Shown here: in pieces, positions 1 to 5,259 of the stretch
Layout of the letters: each line of letters starts with the position of its first letter
Numbering within the stretch: the stretch's first letter is position 1
Source of the DNA: Candidatus Zipacnadia bacterium
GTDB taxonomy: Bacteria; Armatimonadota; Zipacnadia; Zipacnadales; Zipacnadaceae
DNA length: 5,425 nucleotides
NCBI GenBank assembly: GCA_029821515.1
Contig: JALGTD010000118.1
Location: forward strand, 1 to 5,425
Direction: 5' to 3'
Notes under the pieces: model-generated
Told to the model about the DNA's origin: nothing
The model's database searches: none
The model's input: the letters and a program-made list of their open reading frames with translations, nothing else
Made by a program: the position numbers and the translations under genes

Positions 1-118
1 GGACAGAGTCATCCATGCTTGGTGCCCCGCACTTTTCGTCGATTCCGCTGAGAGCTGTCTTTTCACGCAGGTTGATGGGATTGTGTCCGTTTAATGAGTG
101 ACGATGTGCGGGCGAGTT

Positions 119-136
119 GTGTGGAGGTCACCACAC
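119..136. promoter_or_regulatory. Perfect inverted repeat upstream of the SDR gene (candidate operator)
   Basis: The sequence reads GTGTGG, then six bases AGGTCA, then CCACAC, a perfect 6-bp dyad with a 6-bp centre. It lies about 70 bases before the preferred SDR start at 205, inside the region that would be coding only if translation began at the unsupported ATG at 94. Spaced dyads of this size are typical binding sites for dimeric repressors of catabolic operons. No regulator gene is present in the window and no convincing -35/-10 pair was found beside it, so the operator role is inference. Confidence 0.35.
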
Positions 137-188
137 GGCTGATGACGAAAGAGACTAAACAACTCAACGACAAGAACTACTCAATGAA

Positions 189-194
189 AGAGGA
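189..194 (+). promoter_or_regulatory. Ribosome binding site that decides the SDR start
   Basis: AGAGGA lies 10 bases before the ATG at 205. The two earlier in-frame ATGs, at 94 and 184, have no purine-rich Shine-Dalgarno match in front of them. The 37 residues added by the earliest start do not resemble an SDR N-terminus, whereas a start at 205 places the first Rossmann strand at the usual distance from the N-terminus. Confidence 0.5.
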
Positions 195-204
195 TGAATG
201 GGCA

Positions 205-990
205 ATGAGTAATAACTATGGAGTTTTTTCACTGGAAGAGAAGATCGTTGTAGTCACCGGAGGGGCCGTGAGATACGGATACTATTTCTGCGGGGCGCTG
301 GGAAAGGCGGGAGCGACCGTGATTGTGACTTCCCGCGATCAGGGCCGGGCCGAGGATACGGCGCGGGAATTTACCGACAGAGGGCTGAAAGCATTTGGTT
401 ACAGCCTGGATATTGGTGATGACAGTTCAATCGAAGCATTTGTGGACGCTGTCATCCAGGATCACGGCAGGATAGATGTGTTGGTCAATAATGCCCGAAC
501 CATTCCCCAGATGGCTGCTAGCGAGGTGACTCGTGAGGAGCTTGATCGGGCGTTTACTGTGAACTTAACTGGCATGATACTGCTGACGCGTAGAGTTGTT
601 GAAGAGATGAAGCAAGCCGGCGCAGGCAACATCATCAACATTGGTTCGATTTACGGGATGGGAGGTCAGGACCCATCCATGTACCAAGATCCGGAGGCTA
701 GTGTATCGCTGGACTATTCCGTATTCAAAGGCGGCGTCATTGCTTATACCAAGCAGTTGGCCACCACGCTGGCTCAATACAATATCCGGGCTAACTGTCT
801 GAGCCTGGGAGGACTTCGGGAGACAACTTCGGATGACTACTTCCTGCCGCGCTATAACCAGCGAGTGCCCCTGGGACGGATGGCCAGCGGCGAAGACGTC
901 GCTGGCCCGATTGTTCTTCTGGCCTCGGAGGCCTCGGCTTATATGACGGGAAGCAACATAGTGGTAGATGGAGGATTCACTGCCTGGTAG
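205..990 (+). CDS. Short-chain dehydrogenase/reductase (SDR family oxidoreductase)
   Basis: A classical-length SDR of 261 residues when started at 205; the frame is open back to an ATG at 94, giving 298. It would act in the cytoplasm, oxidising an alcohol or reducing a ketone with NAD(P). Numbered from 205, the Rossmann cofactor motif is TGGAVRYG at 18-25, with SRD after the second strand at 43-45. NNAR at 95-98 stands where NNAG is usual. The catalytic Asn is N120, and Ser148, Tyr171 and Lys175 (YSVFK) complete the tetrad. The C-terminal GSNIVVDGG motif is typical. Oddities are a Val and Arg in the glycine-rich loop, Arg for Gly in NNAG, and SLGG where SPGG is usual. The catalytic residues are intact, so the enzyme is probably active. 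The Arg at 44 could favour NADP, but that is weak. The aldolase gene follows after 32 bases, suggesting co-transcription and a role in sugar-acid or hydroxy-acid catabolism. The family is secure; the substrate is unknown. Confidence 0.93.
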   Translation: MSNNYGVFSLEEKIVVVTGGAVRYGYYFCGALGKAGATVIVTSRDQGRAEDTAREFTDRGLKAFGYSLDIGDDSSIEAFVDAVIQDHGRIDVLVNNARTIPQMAASEVTREELDRAFTVNLTGMILLTRRVVEEMKQAGAGNIINIGSIYGMGGQDPSMYQDPEASVSLDYSVFKGGVIAYTKQLATTLAQYNIRANCLSLGGLRETTSDDYFLPRYNQRVPLGRMASGEDVAGPIVLLASEASAYMTGSNIVVDGGFTAW

Positions 991-1022
991 TCACCAACAA
1001 AACGATAGGGAGGTAACACTCA

Positions 1023-1832
1023 ATGGAATCAATGGATAACAACCAACCGATGCAGATGCGACCCAGTCGTGTGCTCAAAAAGCTACGAGCTGGGCAACCC
1101 GTGACTTGTGTTAAGACTAACCTGGCCGACGCCCGACTGGCCGAGATTGCCGGGATAGTTGGCTTTGACTGCCTTTGGACGTGTATGGAGCACATTCCCA
1201 ATGACTGGTCGGTAATTGAGAAGCAGATTTGGGCGGCCAAGGTCCATGATATGGATGTTGTCGTGCGGGTCGCGCGCGGCAGCTATAGTGACTACATCCG
1301 ACCGCTGGAGATGGACGCCTCTGGCATTATGATCCCTCACATAATGAGTGCTGAGGACGCCAAAAACGTAGTGCGGATGACGCGCTTCGGCCCCGTCGGG
1401 CGACGGCCGATTGATGGTGGTAATGCTGATGGTGCGTTCTGTCAGATTGACCTACAAGAATACATCCGGCAGGCTAATGAGCAGCGATTCATTATTCTGC
1501 AGATAGAGGATCCCGAGCCGATGGAAGAGCTGGACGCCATAGCTGCTGTGGAAGGTTACGATATGCTGCTATTCGGGCCGGGTGATTTTAGCCACGGTAT
1601 CGGCGTCCCCGGCCAGATGGATGATCCACGGATCGTCGAGGCGCGTCACCGCATCGTCGAAGTTGCGGCCGCCCATGGAAAGTTTGCCGGTACCGTTGGT
1701 GGTGTCGAGGCAGTCGGCGAGCTACTGGGGATGGGATACCAATTCATTAATATCGGCGCTGATGTCATCTCCCTTGCCACCCATTGGGCTGAGCTAATCA
1801 GTCAATTCCGCGAACAGGCCGCTGTAGAATAG
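1023..1832 (+). CDS. HpcH/HpaI-family aldolase (2-keto-3-deoxy acid aldolase type)
   Basis: A 269-residue class II pyruvate-dependent aldolase of the HpcH/HpaI family (TIM barrel). Members cleave 2-keto-3-deoxy or 4-hydroxy-2-oxo acids to pyruvate plus an aldehyde, using a divalent metal. By comparison with E. coli HpaI, the catalytic His is H57 in EHIPND, the substrate-binding Arg is R82 in VVRV, and the metal ligands are E162 (in QIED, after Q160) and D188 (in FGPGDFS). The spacings H57-R82 (25) and E162-D188 (26) match HpaI. The position of HpaI Asp84 appears to be Glu96, a conservative change. The stretch GRRPIDGGNADGAF at 126-139 places it in a subgroup unlike the best-studied HpaI and RhmA enzymes, so no symbol is given. 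GGGAGGT at 1008-1014, eight bases ahead, supports this start; a second ATG lies at 1032. Probably co-transcribed with the SDR gene. Exact substrate unknown; related citrate-lyase-type enzymes are less likely given the QIE and GPxDxS motifs. Confidence 0.93.
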   Translation: MESMDNNQPMQMRPSRVLKKLRAGQPVTCVKTNLADARLAEIAGIVGFDCLWTCMEHIPNDWSVIEKQIWAAKVHDMDVVVRVARGSYSDYIRPLEMDASGIMIPHIMSAEDAKNVVRMTRFGPVGRRPIDGGNADGAFCQIDLQEYIRQANEQRFIILQIEDPEPMEELDAIAAVEGYDMLLFGPGDFSHGIGVPGQMDDPRIVEARHRIVEVAAAHGKFAGTVGGVEAVGELLGMGYQFINIGADVISLATHWAELISQFREQAAVE

Positions 1833-1891
1833 ACGAGCGGACAGGGCCTCCCGACCTGACTCTGTTTGTCTAAATAGGGGAACACAGACAG

Positions 1892-1914
1892 GGCTACCCG
1901 CTTGAGGGATAGCC
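1892..1914. repeat. Hairpin-forming inverted repeat at the end of the minus-strand pseudogene
   Basis: GGCTA plus CCC pairs with GGG, a bulged A, and TAGCC, giving an 8-bp stem around a 6-base loop. It spans the TAG stop of the minus-strand reading frame and lies about 60 bases after the aldolase stop. No run of T follows on either strand, so it is not a clear rho-independent terminator. It may still act as a 3'-end stabiliser or a weak bidirectional stop. Confidence 0.35.
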
Positions 1915-2310
1915 GTCAGCCTCCAGAGCCAGGCCCAGGATGAGGATCTTGCTGATGCGGCTGGCGCGCTTGGCCCACTTGGCCTCAGGATGATGGTAGC
2001 GGTAGGCGTCAAGTAGGGTAGGGGTAAGAATAAGCATGCCCACGCTATCCTCGCCCCATCCCAGCTCGTCGGCCATTCCCTTGGTGTCACGCTCGTTGGG
2101 GCCATAGCCTGCAAAAGCTGTAGCTGCATAGCCAACGGTCAGCCAAAAATTGAAAGTGGCCAGGCCCTTGAGGAACGGTTCATCTGCATCGCGTAGGTCT
2201 TCAAGTCGGGAATCTCAGCCACCGGCTCCAGAGCCGCGATGGTCAGCTGGAATGAGGTGTTCGCAGATCATGCCAAAGAAGCTGCTTTGGCGGCTGTGTT
2301 GGCCCTGCAT
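1894..2310 (-). pseudogene. Decayed gene of unknown family
   Basis: On the minus strand, 2214 down to a TAG at 1894-1896 is open and strongly protein-like, with segments such as DADEPFLKGLATFNFW, GYAATAFAGYGPNERDTKG and a helical tail ending in ADGYPSSG. A TGA at 2215-2217 closes this frame upstream. Protein-like sequence continues in another frame: ANTAAKAASLA, a TGA, then SANTSFQLTIAALEPVAEIPDLKTYA. The two pieces join neatly if one base is missing near 2190 (KTYA into DADEP). The N-terminal piece joins an ATG at 2308-2310 if one extra G is present near 2302-2305. The two shifts cancel, so the whole span is exactly 139 codons including the stop. I do not recognise the family. An alternative is a short intact gene starting at the ATG at 2074-2076 (60 residues), but that would ignore the protein-like sequence upstream. 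The reconstruction is inference; the coding-like reading of 1897-2214 is seen directly. Confidence 0.5.
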
Positions 2311-2358
2311 AGTCGCTACCACTATCCTTAAAAAACTGTACCTGCACTACTCATTTCC

Positions 2359-2386
2359 ATTCTAGCACACTATCCCTTGACAGCAA
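2359..2386 (-). promoter_or_regulatory. Weak candidate divergent promoter for the minus-strand pseudogene
   Basis: Read on the minus strand, TTGCTG (2381-2386) and TAGAAT (2359-2364) are separated by 16 bases, and the -10 lies 48 bases before the ATG at 2310. The -10 matches consensus at five of six positions, but the -35 is poor. It overlaps the stronger plus-strand promoter and shares part of its dyad, so one regulator could act on both directions. This is suggestive only. Confidence 0.25.
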
Positions 2387-2408
2387 GGCCCCCCCCTTGC
2401 GCTATAAT
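2377..2408 (+). promoter_or_regulatory. Promoter with 20-bp spacer and internal dyad (MerR-type architecture)
   Basis: TTGACA at 2377-2382 and TATAAT at 2403-2408 are both perfect sigma-70 consensus hexamers, but they are 20 bases apart instead of 17. The spacer holds a perfect inverted repeat, GCAAGG (2383-2388) and CCTTGC (2395-2400), around six C. MerR-family activators (MerR, CueR, ZntR, SoxR, BmrR) bind such dyads inside overlong 19-20 bp spacers and twist the DNA to realign the hexamers. The promoter points towards the symporter relic and the intact symporter, so expression may be switched on by a ligand or metal. No merR gene is in the window. An alternative is that slippage in the eight-C run (2389-2396) sets the spacer length. 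Confidence 0.6.
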
Positions 2409-2460
2409 AAAAATGTAACTTTCGCAACAGTCTCTGGTAGGTCTTTTTTGAGGCGTATTG

Positions 2461-2496
2461 ATGGAGGGGGAAGGACTTGCTTCGCCTGCTGGCTAA
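2461..2496 (+). other. Possible 11-codon leader ORF
   Basis: ATG at 2461 follows GAGG (2450-2453) at a spacing of seven bases and encodes MEGEGLASPAG before a TAA that directly abuts the ATG at 2497 in the same frame. It may be the original N-terminus of the decayed symporter, now cut by a stop, or a chance short ORF in the leader. There is no sign of an attenuator structure. Confidence 0.2.
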
Positions 2497-2639
2497 ATGC
2501 AGGTAGGCCAGCTAACTAGTATTGATCATGCGATAATCTGGATCTATCTACTTGGAATGGTGGCTATGGGGTTGTGATTCGCCAGAGCCCACGGATCTTA
2601 TGTGAACTATGACTAGTGCTGAACCGAGCGCTATTCCAG
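2497..2639 (+). pseudogene. N-terminal relic of a sodium:solute symporter (SSS family)
   Basis: From the ATG at 2497 the frame reads MQVGQLT and then SIDHAIIWIYLLGMVAMGL before a TGA at 2575. This matches the first membrane segment of SSS transporters. It aligns without gaps to residues 9-27 of the intact symporter downstream, with seven identities and mostly conservative changes. Past the TGA the same frame gives FARAHGSYVNYD, where Ala and the final NY line up with LAGKQRNTKDY of the intact protein. A TAG follows at 2614. After a further shift, LVLNRALF (2613-2636) loosely resembles the family's FLAGRSLPW. Only about 45 codons of a gene of about 500 survive. The fragment lies directly downstream of the 2377-2408 promoter, which probably once drove it. 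It has no good Shine-Dalgarno site and at least two stops, so it is not functional as a transporter. Confidence 0.7.
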
Positions 2640-2685
2640 GGATCTGCCCAAATCCATTGCTTGCAGCGCGAACAGGAGGAACACT

Positions 2686-4209
2686 ATGAGCTACGCCGGA
2701 GGGTTCAGCACGCTAAACTACGTGATTGTGTTTGTTTACCTCGGGGCGATGTTTGCCATCGGTCTGTCGCTGGCCGGCAAGCAGCGTAATACCAAAGACT
2801 ATTTTTTGGCTGGCCAGCGCATGCCCTGGATAGTCGTGGCGATGAGTATGTTTGCGTCGCTGTGGAGCGCAATCTCTTACATAGGTGGTCCTGGACTGGT
2901 TTACGCCGAGAACATTTCCTTGATTGTAGGCGGTTCGGTCGGTCTTATGGTTGCGCCCCTGTTGATATTTCTGTATTACCCGCTTTACCGCAAGCTCAAC
3001 GTCACAACATCTTATGAGTACATCCGAGCGCGTTACGGAGCGGCTGCCAGGTATGTAGTCTCGGGCCTGTTTCTCCTGGCCCGATTGGGATGGTTGGGCA
3101 CTGTCATTTACGCACCAGCGCTGGCGCTGGCAGTGGTGACCGGTATCAACATCTGGGTAGCCATCATCCTGATGGGCCTGCTGGCGACGACTTATACCGT
3201 TCTCGGTGGGCTTTCTGCAGTGCTGTGGACCGACGTTGCCCAGTTTGTTATCCTGGTAGGCGGAGCTATCTGGATAGCAGTAACCTTGTTGGTTGGCGTG
3301 CCCGGGGGCTTTAGCAACATTTGGAGTATCGCAGAGGCCACCAACCATCTACCCGCATTTAATTGGCGTTTCAATCTCTATGAGATGACGCTGGCGTCAG
3401 CCGTGATAATGTACTTCGTTTCGTTTATGGGGGACTGGGGTATTGACCAGGTCAGCGTTCAGCGCCTTATGGCGATAAAGGACTTCAAGGGCATGGCCCG
3501 TGCTGCGATCACCAACTCATTCATTCTAATGTTTAACGAAGCCATCCTCATTATGACCGGGCTTGGCTTGTTCGCATACTATTACAGTTTCCCGGAGCGC
3601 CTGACTGAGGGTATTGAGCAAGACAAGGTGTTGCCTTACTACGTCATCCAAGCTCTTCCTAATGGTGTCTCAGGGCTGCTCATCACCGCTATCTTCGCAG
3701 CAGCGATGTCGAGCATGGACTCGGGCATAAACTCCATGGCCACGGTCATAGTCAACGACTTCGTGAGGCCATTGCGGCGCAAGGTTGCCACCGATGTACA
3801 GGACCTCAGGCTGGCCCGTATCCTGACACTTGTGCTCGGTACGTTTGCGGTGGGTGTGGCCTGCTATGTCTCGACCATAGAAGGCGTATTGAAGGCATCC
3901 GCGACGTTTGCCGGATTGTTCACAGGCCCGGTGATTGCCATGTTCTTGCTGGGAGTTATCACCAGGCGAACCAACTTCGTCGGTTGGGTGGTGGGCGCTG
4001 TGGTTGGAGTTCTGGTCGTCTTCTGGGTCCAGAACTTCACAGGAATACACTTCTACTACTACTTGCCCTTCAGTTTCGGGATTACTCTCGTGGTCGGATA
4101 CCTGGCCAGTAGCTTGCTGGGCCCGCTTTTTCGTTTGCCACTGGCCGAGAATCAATACACGCTATGGGGTAGGCGAGCAAAACCGACTCCGACTGAGAAC
4201 AGCAAATGA
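2686..4209 (+). CDS. Sodium:solute symporter (SSS family), intact
   Basis: A 507-residue inner-membrane protein of the sodium:solute symporter family, normal in length, with the hydrophobic pattern of about 13 membrane helices. It should import an organic solute with Na+. Family motifs include DYFLAGQRMPW at 38-48 after the first helix, PLYRKLNVTTSYEYIRARYG at 98-117, GDWGIDQVSVQR at 249-260 and AAAMSSMDSGINS at 338-350. The paired serines S342 and S343 lie where SSS proteins coordinate the conserved sodium ion. AGGAGG at 2674-2679, six bases ahead, fixes the start. The nearest good promoter is the MerR-type one at 2377-2408, giving a leader of about 270 bases that contains the symporter relic. 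Another relic follows downstream. The motifs do not separate sugars, sugar acids, amino acids or carboxylates; the nearby aldolase and SDR make a sugar acid or related carboxylate a reasonable guess. Confidence 0.95.
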   Translation: MSYAGGFSTLNYVIVFVYLGAMFAIGLSLAGKQRNTKDYFLAGQRMPWIVVAMSMFASLWSAISYIGGPGLVYAENISLIVGGSVGLMVAPLLIFLYYPLYRKLNVTTSYEYIRARYGAAARYVVSGLFLLARLGWLGTVIYAPALALAVVTGINIWVAIILMGLLATTYTVLGGLSAVLWTDVAQFVILVGGAIWIAVTLLVGVPGGFSNIWSIAEATNHLPAFNWRFNLYEMTLASAVIMYFVSFMGDWGIDQVSVQRLMAIKDFKGMARAAITNSFILMFNEAILIMTGLGLFAYYYSFPERLTEGIEQDKVLPYYVIQALPNGVSGLLITAIFAAAMSSMDSGINSMATVIVNDFVRPLRRKVATDVQDLRLARILTLVLGTFAVGVACYVSTIEGVLKASATFAGLFTGPVIAMFLLGVITRRTNFVGWVVGAVVGVLVVFWVQNFTGIHFYYYLPFSFGITLVVGYLASSLLGPLFRLPLAENQYTLWGRRAKPTPTENSK

Positions 4210-4340
4210 TGAAAACACACTGCCGCTTGACCAACAGCTTGCTCACGCAATCACGGATTCACTCGGGATTAGCGAGAGGTGGGTCAGACGGACAGAACCC
4301 GCGAAATTCGTCAGCACGGGGACTGAGTAATGACTGAACA

Positions 4341-4548
4341 GTGGCGTTTCTTCGCGCTGTAAGCTCTACTCCTCCCACGGGTAGGGTAAGGGCTACGTGC
4401 GCTGCCGGCGCAGGTTTGACTGCAATACGCCACGGAAGTCCACTTTTGCTATTATCTACCCTTCAGCTTCGAGACTTGCATAGTCGTTACGTACCTGGCT
4501 GGTCTGGCTCGCGGCTGGCAGAAACTGGAGGGAGTCCTGGTGCTATAA
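4341..4548 (+). pseudogene. C-terminal relic of a second sodium:solute symporter
   Basis: The secure core is 4420-4548, which reads LQYATEV, HFCYYLPFSF, ETCIVVTYLAG, ARGWQKLEGVLVL and then TAA at 4546. From HF onward it aligns without gaps to HFYYYLPFSFGITLVVGYLAS at 455-475 of the intact symporter, with 14 identities in 21 residues. The preceding QYATEV matches QNFTGI. Many codon differences are third-base changes (ttc/ttt, tac/tat, agt/agc, gtc/gtt), so the copy diverged as a gene before decay. A TGA at 4417 closes this frame. In the neighbouring frame, 4341-4424 reads AFLRAVSSTPP and ATCAAGAGLTA, resembling the preceding membrane helix of the family, so a frameshift near 4420 is likely; this part is weaker. 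KLEGV near the end resembles the tail of many SSS proteins. No start, ribosome site or N-terminal part is present here. Confidence 0.75.
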
Positions 4549-4617
4549 GCACGCCAAAGGCGCGAGGCGGAGAAAGAGCAATGGATGACGAACGCAATCG
4601 GGAGTGTGACAGTTTGG

Positions 4618-4646
4618 TTGTCAATATAAGAAATATGGAATATGGT
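4618..4646 (+). promoter_or_regulatory. Candidate sigma-70-type promoter for the ATC-hydrolase-like gene
   Basis: TTGTCA (4618-4623, five of six consensus) and TATGGT (4641-4646, four of six) are separated by 17 bases, in a locally AT-rich stretch 33 bases before the ATG at 4679. It would give a very short leader. The match is moderate, and it is the best candidate seen in the gap after the symporter relic. Confidence 0.4.
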
Positions 4647-4678
4647 GCGATTCCCGATAATAGGAAGGTGACAAATAC

Positions 4679-5185
4679 ATGAATGGTAGCCTGAATGACA
4701 TTCTGCCAGAGCCGATTAGCAAGGATTCCGAGGAGATCATACTCGGACTCCTCAAGAGGAAGATGAAGGGAGCGGCTTCATTGGCGGTGCGGCTGCTTTG
4801 TGCTATGGAGGAGCGTTTTGGGCCTGAAGCGCGAGAGGTCATCGCGGATATGATAGCCAAGCGGCAGCCCAATCCTCGTCCGGATGCTAAGGACCCCGAG
4901 GAAGATCTCCAAGAGTTTTGTGCATCGCTGGAACGTGGTTGCGTGGGCTCGCACCGATGGGAGCGCGTGGTGGATGAGCCAGACCGAATTGGGTACCGCT
5001 TCACACGGTGCATGTGGGCCGAGGTTTATCGTGAGCTTGGTGCGCCCGAACTGGGATTCGTGTTGTGTGCAGGCGACGAGCCGGCTGTCAGGTCATGGAA
5101 CCCTCGCCTGGGTTTCGAACGCACAAAAGTGTTGATGAACGGAGACGAAGTCTGTGACCACGTGTTTTTCGTTGAGAGAGAGTAA
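4679..5185 (+). CDS. L-2-amino-thiazoline-4-carboxylic acid hydrolase (ATC hydrolase) family protein
   Basis: A 168-residue soluble protein with no signal peptide or membrane segment. The C-terminal half carries the recognisable family pattern: YRFTRCMWAEVYRELGAPEL at 106-125, then NPRLGFERTKVLMNGDEVCD at 141-160, followed by HVFF. This is the layout of the ATC hydrolase family, whose founding member opens the ring of L-2-amino-thiazoline-4-carboxylate to N-carbamoyl-cysteine in bacterial cysteine production. Most family members are uncharacterised and probably act on other substrates. C111 and the C159/D160/H161 group are obvious candidates for active-site or ligand residues, but I cannot assign a mechanism. 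The N-terminal half (helical, with KRKMKGAASLAVRLL at 26-40) is typical. GGAAGG at 4663-4668 fits the ATG at 4679. The gene probably has its own promoter at 4618-4646 and is separated from the symporter by about 470 bases, so a link to the SDR and aldolase is not shown. Confidence 0.8.
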   Translation: MNGSLNDILPEPISKDSEEIILGLLKRKMKGAASLAVRLLCAMEERFGPEAREVIADMIAKRQPNPRPDAKDPEEDLQEFCASLERGCVGSHRWERVVDEPDRIGYRFTRCMWAEVYRELGAPELGFVLCAGDEPAVRSWNPRLGFERTKVLMNGDEVCDHVFFVERE

Positions 5186-5240
5186 GAGTGGCGGAGGGCA
5201 ATCAGCGGTCAATACTGACAGGCCTCAGCGTTCCGTAAGG

Positions 5241-5259
5241 CCCTGGCTGCAGGGTTTGT
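5241..5259 (+). terminator. Weak candidate terminator
   Basis: CCCTG, the loop GCTG and CAGGG form a 5-bp stem followed by TTTGT, about 55 bases after the ATC-hydrolase-like gene. The stem is short and the T run is poor. An overlapping imperfect pairing between CAGGCCT (from 5219) and AGGCCCTG (from 5238) would compete with it. The rest of 5186-5425 shows no gene; all six frames are interrupted and nothing in them looks like a known protein. Confidence 0.25.

Noticed and set aside
2..94. Tail of an upstream gene ending in TAA at 92-94
   Set aside because: The frame is open from the window edge, but two frames are about equally open over this short stretch and neither resembles a known protein end.
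94..204. N-terminal extension of the SDR from the ATG at 94
   Set aside because: No ribosome binding site, the residues do not look like an SDR N-terminus, and a dyad lies within it. The start at 205 fits better.
1892..1914. Rho-independent terminator of the SDR-aldolase unit
   Set aside because: The stem is good but no T tract follows on either strand, so it is listed only as an inverted repeat.
2215..2577. TGA recoded as Trp, since TGA interrupts both minus- and plus-strand relics
   Set aside because: The intact genes use TGG for Trp and the symporter ends in TGA. The relics also carry frameshifts and a TAG, so decay is the simpler explanation.
2713..3348. Long antisense ORF (211 codons) opposite the symporter
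   Set aside because: Composition is that of a shadow frame (rich in Gln, Arg, His, Asp) and the sense strand is a clear SSS gene.
3670..4155. Second antisense ORF (161 codons) opposite the symporter
   Set aside because: Shadow of the sense gene; no family resemblance.
3935..4330. Plus-strand ORF overlapping the symporter 3' end and running past it
   Set aside because: Its first part is an out-of-frame reading of the symporter. The part after 4209 (DENTLPLDQQLAHAITDS and on) is mildly protein-like, but no family or start could be supported.
4341..4682. ORF of 113 codons read as an intact gene
   Set aside because: Only its first part resembles the symporter family. It leaves the family frame near 4420 and then reads out of frame through the relic.
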